Assembly: GCA_027619145.1 (NCBI GenBank)
Contig: JAQCGA010000060.1
Coordinates: 1 to 12,049, forward strand
Direction of reading: 5' to 3'
Length of the DNA: 12,049 bases
Origin: a bacterium
Lineage (GTDB): Bacteria; Latescibacterota; UBA2968; GCA-2709665
Shown: one piece after another, positions 7,654-12,049 of the stretch
How positions within the stretch are numbered: position 1 is the first letter of the stretch
How the letters are laid out: each line of letters starts with the position of its first letter
Program-made: the position numbers and the translations under genes
The notes under the pieces: model-generated
Database searches by the model: none
Seen by the model: only the letters and a program-made list of their open reading frames with translations
What the model was told of the DNA's origin: nothing

Positions 7654-7733
7654 AAATCTCAAAAACAGGTAGTACGATTCGAGTTCAAACTGGGTGGAAT
7701 ACCCAAACCTATCCCTTGTGTCATCCCAGAAAA

Positions 7734-8540
7734 TCAGAGCGTATCCACAACCGCACGAAGCTGGCGAATTCCCTTCAGCATCAACTCTGGCGAGTTCCAG
7801 TGCTCAATACTTGCAGCCCCCGTGTACCCATCAGCCAGAAGCATCTTGAGCAAATCTGCATACGCCAACTCAGAACCGCTGATCGGGTCCAGCTCAGCTT
7901 CGGGGTTGGGTTTCACGTGTAAGTGACTGATACGCCCCCGGATCTGGTCGTACCCATCCGGCACAGCTGCTTCCCCGCATGCAATTCCATTGTTCACATC
8001 CCAACAAAAGCTGAATCCGGACGTACTCCCAAGTCTATCCGCTACCATCCGAGCCTCTGCACAGCTGCCCACCAGTGTCGCATCTTCATTCTCCAACGAC
8101 AACGTCACACCCTCCGACGCTGCCAGCCGCACCGCAGGCTCTAAAAAAGGCACAATCACATCCATATACTCCGCCACATCCGGCCTGGAACCTTCTTCTT
8201 TTCGAAATGGATTCCACAACCCAAACCCACGAATGATCTTCGTATCAAAAACGTGCGCCAGTTCTACCATCCGTTCAAAAATTCGCTGATGCCGCTCTTT
8301 CGCTTCCGGGTCATCGTGCGCACATTTTCCAAACGGCGACCCCAGGGATAAAATTCGGACGCCGTACCGGTCCAGTACCTTCTGCACCCGTTTTACCTCG
8401 GCATCGTCGATCTCATGAACAGCCCGCCGCCAGATCCCTCCACGCAATTCAACCCCAGTTGCCCCTGCCTCCACCCCCAAACGCACAGCCTCGTCGAAAT
8501 CGTCCTTCGACACTTCATCTGCAAAAAATGCAATGTCCAT
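7734..8540 (-). CDS. Sugar phosphate isomerase/epimerase-like TIM-barrel protein (AP endonuclease 2 family)
   Basis: A 268-residue xylose-isomerase-like TIM barrel. The family order of metal ligands is visible: LSLENED (E150), CWDVNNG (D181), ISHLHVKP (H206/H208) and SIEHW (E246). The first barrel strand ends in GVELRGG (29-35). Relatives isomerise or epimerise ketoses, inosose or hydroxypyruvate-type substrates; the substrate here is not evident. ATG 8540 is chosen because AAGGAG lies 7 bases upstream and the barrel starts at residue 2. An in-frame ATG at 8660 would run through the divergent control region and add 40 unrelated residues. It is divergent from a Gfo/Idh/MocA gene, a very common pairing in polyol and sugar catabolism (as in inositol pathways). 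No signal peptide is seen. The stop is TGA. Confidence 0.88.
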   Translation of the reverse strand: MDIAFFADEVSKDDFDEAVRLGVEAGATGVELRGGIWRRAVHEIDDAEVKRVQKVLDRYGVRILSLGSPFGKCAHDDPEAKERHQRIFERMVELAHVFDTKIIRGFGLWNPFRKEEGSRPDVAEYMDVIVPFLEPAVRLAASEGVTLSLENEDATLVGSCAEARMVADRLGSTSGFSFCWDVNNGIACGEAAVPDGYDQIRGRISHLHVKPNPEAELDPISGSELAYADLLKMLLADGYTGAASIEHWNSPELMLKGIRQLRAVVDTL

Positions 8541-8547
8541 TTTCACG

Positions 8548-8553
8548 CTCCTT
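8548..8553 (-). promoter_or_regulatory. Ribosome binding site deciding the isomerase start
   Basis: On the minus strand AAGGAG lies 7 bases before ATG 8540. It supports that start over the longer in-frame ATG at 8660. Confidence 0.8.
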
Positions 8554-8579
8554 TGATGACTTGAATTAACATGCCCCGT

Positions 8580-8608
8580 AAAGTATCTGCCCAACCCACA
8601 TCTGTCAA
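8580..8608 (-). promoter_or_regulatory. Candidate promoter of the isomerase gene
   Basis: On the minus strand: perfect TTGACA (8608-8603), a 17-base spacer, then TACTTT (8585-8580), a weak -10 (3/6; GATACT at a 15-base spacer is an alternative). Transcription would start near 8573, about 33 bases before the ATG. The -35 is part of the left arm of the dyad at 8603-8640. Confidence 0.45.
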
Positions 8609-8640
8609 GCCACATATCCTGCTCGACAAATGGCTTGACA
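8603..8640. repeat. Perfect 10-base inverted repeat with outward-facing TTGACA in each arm (putative operator)
   Basis: TGTCAAGCCA (8603-8612) and TGGCTTGACA (8631-8640) are exact reverse complements separated by 18 bases, between the divergent isomerase and oxidoreductase genes. Each arm contains TTGACA pointing to its own gene. On the plus side no good -10 lies 16-18 bases beyond 8640 (CAATTT at 17), so the oxidoreductase promoter may need an activator or lie elsewhere. The symmetry suggests a dimeric regulator acting on both genes. Confidence 0.55.
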
Positions 8641-8701
8641 ATCTTCTTCCGTCGAAACAATTTGATACACGACTCCTAGATCGTTGCTCCATTTCCCAAT
8701 C

Positions 8702-8756
8702 AAACAGTGTACGAAAGGAAGTTCCAATGGCAAAATCGTCAAAAGGCAAAACAGTG
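8702..8756 (+). repeat. Two further AAACAGTG octamers flanking the oxidoreductase start
   Basis: Exact copies lie at 8702-8709 and 8749-8756; the first is in the leader 17 bases before the ATG and the second is inside codons 8-10. They match the three octamers upstream of the amidohydrolase gene. The in-gene copy could be coincidental. Confidence 0.35.
8714..8721 (+). promoter_or_regulatory. Ribosome binding site deciding the oxidoreductase start
   Basis: AAAGGAAG ends 5 bases before ATG 8727. It supports this start over the in-frame ATG at 8571, which would translate through the divergent control region. Confidence 0.8.
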
Positions 8757-9941
8757 AACCTTGCTATGATTGGCTGTGGGGGCATCGCAGGAGCGCACCT
8801 GCGGAGCTACGGCGAACTGTGGCAAAAGGGTGAAACCCGTTTTCGGATTGTCGCAACCGTGGACAACGCCAAGGAACGCGCCCAGAGTATGGCCGCCCAG
8901 ATCTCGGGCCAAACCGGAGATCCCGTGAACGCCTACACCACCATTGACCAGCTATTGGAGAGCGAAAAAAACCTGGACGGCGCAGACATTTGCAGCCCGC
9001 ACGGTCTCCACCACGTACACGCCTGCCAATTGATGGACGGCGGCATAAATATTCTGTGCGAAAAGCCCATTGGTATAACGGTAAAAGCCACCAAAAAAAT
9101 CATCGCTTCTGCGAAAAAGAACAAGAAGATTGCCGCTACGGCGGAACAGTGCCGCCGCAGCATTGGCCAGCGTACCATCCACTGGGCCTTCAATCAAAGC
9201 GGTTTGTTGGGCGAACCCCGCATGTGGTTTGCGGCCAGCGCCAAATGGCAAGATCCCAACAACATTCCCACCTGGCATTGGCGCGTGGACCGACGCCTCG
9301 GTGGCTGCGGCATGGCAATGGACAGCGGCGCGCACTGGGTGGACACCATGCGCTACTGGTTCGGCGAAGTAGATAGCGTGTATGCCCGTGTGGAACAAAT
9401 TGAAAAGCGCCCCCATCAAAAAGGCAAACAACGGGTTCCAGACGCTCGAGAAGACTTCTGGACCAGCATCTTTAACTTCAAAAGCGGCGTCATTGGCACC
9501 TGGTCCTGGACCATCAGTGCTCCGGGAAAAGAGTTCACACAACTCACCCTCACCGGCAGCAAAGGCTGTATTCAAGACTCAGACATCTTCCACCCGGCCG
9601 CCTTCCAGGCCAAAGGCGAATGCCACCTCGTAGACGGCACCAGCTATAGCTTCCCCAAACTTCAAAACATGTTTCTAGACAGCCTGAGCAAAACCCAGCA
9701 AGACCGCCTCTTTCCCTATGGAATTACGAGCGGTATGACCCTGGAACTTTGGGACTTCATAGACGCACTCAGCACTGGCCGGAATGTGGAAATTGATGCC
9801 GAAGAAGGTCTCCGCAGCAAAACGGTGAGCGAGGCCATTTATGAATCTGGAAAATGCGGCCAGGTCGTAAAAATCAACGATGTCCTGCGCGGTAAAGTCA
9901 ACGCATACCAGAAAGATCTGGACCAGTACTGGAAACTATAG
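8727..9941 (+). CDS. Gfo/Idh/MocA-family NAD(P)-dependent oxidoreductase
   Basis: A 404-residue dehydrogenase of the glucose-fructose oxidoreductase / inositol dehydrogenase / MocA type. The N-terminal Rossmann fold carries the dinucleotide motif IGCGGIAGAH (15-24). SPHGLHH (90-96) precedes the family signature CEKPI (111-115), whose Lys113 is normally catalytic or cofactor-binding. The C-terminal domain holds MDSGAHWVD (198-206), where D199, H203 and D206 match the family's D-x3-H-x2-D substrate/catalytic block. The protein is slightly longer than the usual 340-390 residues. No Tat or Sec signal is seen, so it is probably cytoplasmic. ATG 8727 is set by a strong ribosome binding site. It is divergent from a sugar isomerase-like gene, with which it likely shares a regulator, and convergent with the radical SAM gene, separated by a symmetric terminator. 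It likely oxidises a sugar or polyol hydroxyl; the substrate is unknown. Confidence 0.92.
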   Translation: MAKSSKGKTVNLAMIGCGGIAGAHLRSYGELWQKGETRFRIVATVDNAKERAQSMAAQISGQTGDPVNAYTTIDQLLESEKNLDGADICSPHGLHHVHACQLMDGGINILCEKPIGITVKATKKIIASAKKNKKIAATAEQCRRSIGQRTIHWAFNQSGLLGEPRMWFAASAKWQDPNNIPTWHWRVDRRLGGCGMAMDSGAHWVDTMRYWFGEVDSVYARVEQIEKRPHQKGKQRVPDAREDFWTSIFNFKSGVIGTWSWTISAPGKEFTQLTLTGSKGCIQDSDIFHPAAFQAKGECHLVDGTSYSFPKLQNMFLDSLSKTQQDRLFPYGITSGMTLELWDFIDALSTGRNVEIDAEEGLRSKTVSEAIYESGKCGQVVKINDVLRGKVNAYQKDLDQYWKL

Positions 9942-9958
9942 CCCTCACAATTGGACCT

Positions 9959-9993
9959 AAAAAAAGCCCGGTGCATGTCAGCACCGGGCTTTT
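9959..9993. terminator. Symmetric bidirectional terminator between convergent genes
   Basis: Stem GCCCGGTGC (9966-9974) and GCACCGGGC (9981-9989), loop ATGTCA, flanked by seven A residues on the left and TTTT on the right. It can end the oxidoreductase transcript on the plus strand and the radical SAM transcript on the minus strand. The longer U-tract serves the minus-strand gene. Confidence 0.92.
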
Positions 9994-10021
9994 CGATAAC
10001 CATTTGAAATCAACACGACTC

Positions 10022-11875
10022 TCAGGACCTCACACGCTGCGCCACCTGAGTATCTTCGGGCGTATAGGTCTCCACCAGCCGTTCAATTTCGTGCTGGAAA
10101 CGCTCCAGCGGCTCCTGAATCTGATGGCGAAATTCCTTCCGGGTCGCGTGGTAATATTCCTGCGCGGCCTTCCGCAATACCGCCGCATTATGCTGTAGCG
10201 TGCGCCGATCATCCTGAAAATCTTCAAACCGGTCGCATACCGCGTGCATCAGCCTGCTGGCATAGGTGCCCACATTGCGGCCAAATGCTTCTCGGTATCC
10301 GCCACAAAAATGCTCGATACGCTCCAGCGCTTCCTCCAAAAACGTTTTCACCTCGTCCAACTGAAGCGCCTGCTGCGTGGTCGTAATTAGATGGTGACCC
10401 TGCACGGCAAGACGTACTGCATCTGGAAAGTTTCCTGGATATTGCACCAGCACCTTACTCAGAAACTTCCAGTATTCCATCCGATAACTTCCCGACACGC
10501 CCTGCCGCCACAGCGACTGGAAAAATGCTTTCACCTCCACGGCCCGTAGCGGCATTTGGGCCAGCGGCTTGCGACCCAGATTCTTGAAATGCGTGAAACA
10601 CCGCTCAAAAAAGATTTCCGGACTATTGAGCGTACTCACCGTTCTGCGATGGCGTGCAAACAATTCCTCTGGCGAAATCAGCGGCACATAACTCAACTGC
10701 CGGCTAAAAATCCCCGAATCGCCCGTATAATTGGCCCCTTCCACCAGCCGACCCGCCCGACCAAACCGTTTGAAGTCCGGCGTATCTCGAAGTACCCCCA
10801 GAATACCCACCATCGCCACAGGAATCCCCGCCTCGCGGATGAAAGCGATCATGCGTTCTGCAATATCCTCTGGATCTGTATCCAGGCCCATAATAAAACC
10901 AGCCTGCACTTCAAAACCCGTTTTTTGAAGTACTTTCACCTTATCCAGGAGAGACGTACTTCCCTGCATATTCTTTTGGGCGCCCATAAACTTCAGGCTC
11001 TCTTCCACTGGAGACTCGATCCCGGCGAACACCTTGTCAAATCCCGCCTGGTACATCGCCTCCAGCAAAGCCGGATCATCGCTCACGCGTACGCTTGCCT
11101 GGGTGTGGAACTGGAATGGATACTTGCGCTCCTTCTGCCAGGGTACCACTTCTTCTTCCAGAGCAACGCGGATTGCATCCCGGTTCCCTACAAAGTTATC
11201 ATCCACAGCCATCACAGACCCGCGCCAGCCCAAATCGTAAAGCGCATCCAGTTCCTGAATCATGCGACTCTTAGTTTTCAAACGGGTCACTTTTCCGTAC
11301 AGCGCGGGAATATTGCAAAACGTGCAACTTTCCGGGCACCCGCGTGTAATTTGAATCATCATATTACTATAATCGTCAAAATCAATCAGATCCCATCTTG
11401 GCAACGGCGTAGTTGCCAGGTCCTGGAACTCGCCACGGCGGTCCAGATACTCTCGCTTCACCGAACCCGGATCTTCTACCATGCGGTCCACAATATCCAC
11501 AAACCCATTTTCCGCTTCACCCAGGTAAAAGACCGCATCGCCCTTCAGTTCTTCATGATACTGAGTGGGCAATGGCCCCCCATTCAGCACCGGGACCTTC
11601 TTCTCGTTACAACGCGCGATCACGCCTTCAAGTGACTTCCAGTGGATAATCATGGTAGACGTAATGACAACGTCGGCCCAATCCAGATCCGAATCCAGAA
11701 GAGAACGCACATTCATATCCACCAGCCTGAGATCGTACTGTTCAGGCATCATGCCCGCAATCGTCAGCAAACCCAGTGGCGGGAACACGGATTTCTTCCC
11801 AACCATTTTTAATGCTTCGTCAAAGCTCCAGAACGTAATGGGATTCTCGGGGTAAATCAGCAATGCTTTCGGCAT
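10022..11875 (-). CDS. B12-binding-domain radical SAM protein (DUF4070/HpnP-like) with extra C-terminal helical tail
   Basis: 617 residues. Residues 1-135 form a Rossmann-type cobalamin-binding-like domain (FPPLGLLTIAG at 31-41, VDMN at 52-55, LNGGP at 97-101, GEAE at 119-122). The radical SAM core has CPESCTFC (C180, C184, C187), the CX3CX2C cluster motif that binds a 4Fe-4S cluster and S-adenosylmethionine, then VDDNFVGN (224-231) and GIESP (285-289). A DUF4070-like region follows to about 440, with YVPLISPEEL (396-405). Family members include the hopanoid 2-methylase HpnP and other cobalamin-dependent methylases, but substrate specificity cannot be read here and no hopanoid genes are nearby. 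About 110 extra residues (506-617) are charged and helical. AAAGGG lies 7 bases before ATG 11875. An ABM-domain gene ends 33 bases upstream on the same strand, so co-transcription is likely. Confidence 0.88.
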   Translation of the reverse strand: MPKALLIYPENPITFWSFDEALKMVGKKSVFPPLGLLTIAGMMPEQYDLRLVDMNVRSLLDSDLDWADVVITSTMIIHWKSLEGVIARCNEKKVPVLNGGPLPTQYHEELKGDAVFYLGEAENGFVDIVDRMVEDPGSVKREYLDRRGEFQDLATTPLPRWDLIDFDDYSNMMIQITRGCPESCTFCNIPALYGKVTRLKTKSRMIQELDALYDLGWRGSVMAVDDNFVGNRDAIRVALEEEVVPWQKERKYPFQFHTQASVRVSDDPALLEAMYQAGFDKVFAGIESPVEESLKFMGAQKNMQGSTSLLDKVKVLQKTGFEVQAGFIMGLDTDPEDIAERMIAFIREAGIPVAMVGILGVLRDTPDFKRFGRAGRLVEGANYTGDSGIFSRQLSYVPLISPEELFARHRRTVSTLNSPEIFFERCFTHFKNLGRKPLAQMPLRAVEVKAFFQSLWRQGVSGSYRMEYWKFLSKVLVQYPGNFPDAVRLAVQGHHLITTTQQALQLDEVKTFLEEALERIEHFCGGYREAFGRNVGTYASRLMHAVCDRFEDFQDDRRTLQHNAAVLRKAAQEYYHATRKEFRHQIQEPLERFQHEIERLVETYTPEDTQVAQRVRS

Positions 11876-11908
11876 TCAACAACCCTTTCTCCTGAGCTTC
11901 CACAGACA

Positions 11909-12049
11909 CTACGCACCATAGACCTGATGCTTCGGGGGCCCGGACAAAATCTGTTCTTTCCCCCAATTTGTCACCTTCGCGAATTGTTCAGAGCGAACAA
12001 ATTCCCTTAATGCATTCTGGTCCGTCCACTCCGAAACGATCAAATAAGA
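11909..12049 (-). CDS. C-terminal end of an antibiotic-biosynthesis-monooxygenase (ABM)-domain protein, 5' end cut off
   Basis: The last 46 codons and a TAG stop (11909-11911) of a minus-strand gene enter from the right edge. The visible residues start YLIVSEW, run through LREFVRSEQFAKVTNWGKEQIL and end KHQVYGA. This matches the pattern of the final strand and helices of ABM-type ferredoxin-like monooxygenase domains (W-x-D, 'aFvrS..F..vt.WG.eil', terminal 'h.vY'). Such proteins act on quinones, heme or aromatic compounds, or serve as small accessory subunits; nothing visible tells which. It is probably co-transcribed with the radical SAM gene. Confidence 0.7.
   Translation of the reverse strand, partial: SYLIVSEWTDQNALREFVRSEQFAKVTNWGKEQILSGPPKHQVYGA

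Larger units (their letters stand above)
7427..7733. other. Gap of 307 bases between the isomerase stop and amidohydrolase start
   Basis: I see no credible gene here. The gap holds a predicted promoter (7552-7580), three AAACAGTG octamers (7526, 7587, 7646) and several A-runs. A weak TGGGT/ACCCA hairpin lies just past the isomerase stop (about 7690-7704) without a U-tract, so I do not call it a terminator; read-through from the isomerase gene is possible. Confidence 0.55.

Noticed and set aside
7690..7704. TGGGT/ACCCA hairpin after the isomerase stop
   Set aside because: Only a 5-base stem and no U-tract on the minus strand, so it is not a convincing terminator.
10556..11635. A 359-codon plus-strand frame opposite the radical SAM gene
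   Set aside because: The opposite strand carries a complete radical SAM motif set; this frame has no domain pattern and is a shadow.
1..12049. CRISPR arrays, tRNA or rRNA genes, insertion sequences
   Set aside because: I saw no regularly spaced long repeats, no tRNA-like cloverleaf, no rRNA motifs and no transposase or terminal inverted repeats in the window.

Overview
The window looks like an uncultured Gram-negative bacterium with a mid-50s % GC genome (by eye). Its mix of a Gfo/Idh/MocA oxidoreductase, a TIM-barrel sugar isomerase, an amidohydrolase and a B12-type radical SAM enzyme recalls candidate phyla such as Latescibacterota or Poribacteria. That placement is an impression from gene content only; no rRNA or marker gene is present.

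Layout. Positions 1-3016 (minus) are one uninterrupted reading frame of 1005 codons that runs off the left edge: a large protein with a helical N-terminal two-thirds and a C-terminal P-loop ATPase. It is easily missed because it has no stop inside the window. A 300-base divergent gap follows, holding a near-consensus promoter (3243-3271) for a plus-strand pair: an NhaC-type Na+/H+ antiporter with an extra N-terminal extracytoplasmic loop (3318-5309) and a CgeB-like GT-B glycosyltransferase (5354-6472). A strong hairpin terminator (6491-6539) separates these from a minus-strand amidohydrolase (6560-7426) and a sugar phosphate isomerase/epimerase-like TIM-barrel protein (7734-8540). Divergent from the latter is a Gfo/Idh/MocA oxidoreductase (8727-9941). 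A symmetric bidirectional terminator (9959-9993) then separates it from a minus-strand B12-binding radical SAM protein (10022-11875), preceded 33 bases upstream by the end of an antibiotic-biosynthesis-monooxygenase (ABM) domain protein (11909-12049, cut by the right edge).

How they may work together. The amidohydrolase, isomerase and oxidoreductase resemble a small sugar or polyol catabolic module. The isomerase and oxidoreductase share a control region with a perfect 10-base dyad whose arms both contain TTGACA facing outward. An exact octamer, AAACAGTG, occurs five times between 7526 and 8756, three of them about 60 bases apart around the predicted amidohydrolase promoter, which suggests a shared regulator. 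The antiporter and glycosyltransferase are probably one transcript. The ABM protein and radical SAM enzyme are probably another.

The most unusual items are the giant coiled-coil/P-loop ATPase, the octamer and dyad control architecture, the antiporter's extra loop, and the roughly 110-residue helical tail on the radical SAM protein. Several start codons are set downstream of the longest possible frame on ribosome-binding-site and family evidence.
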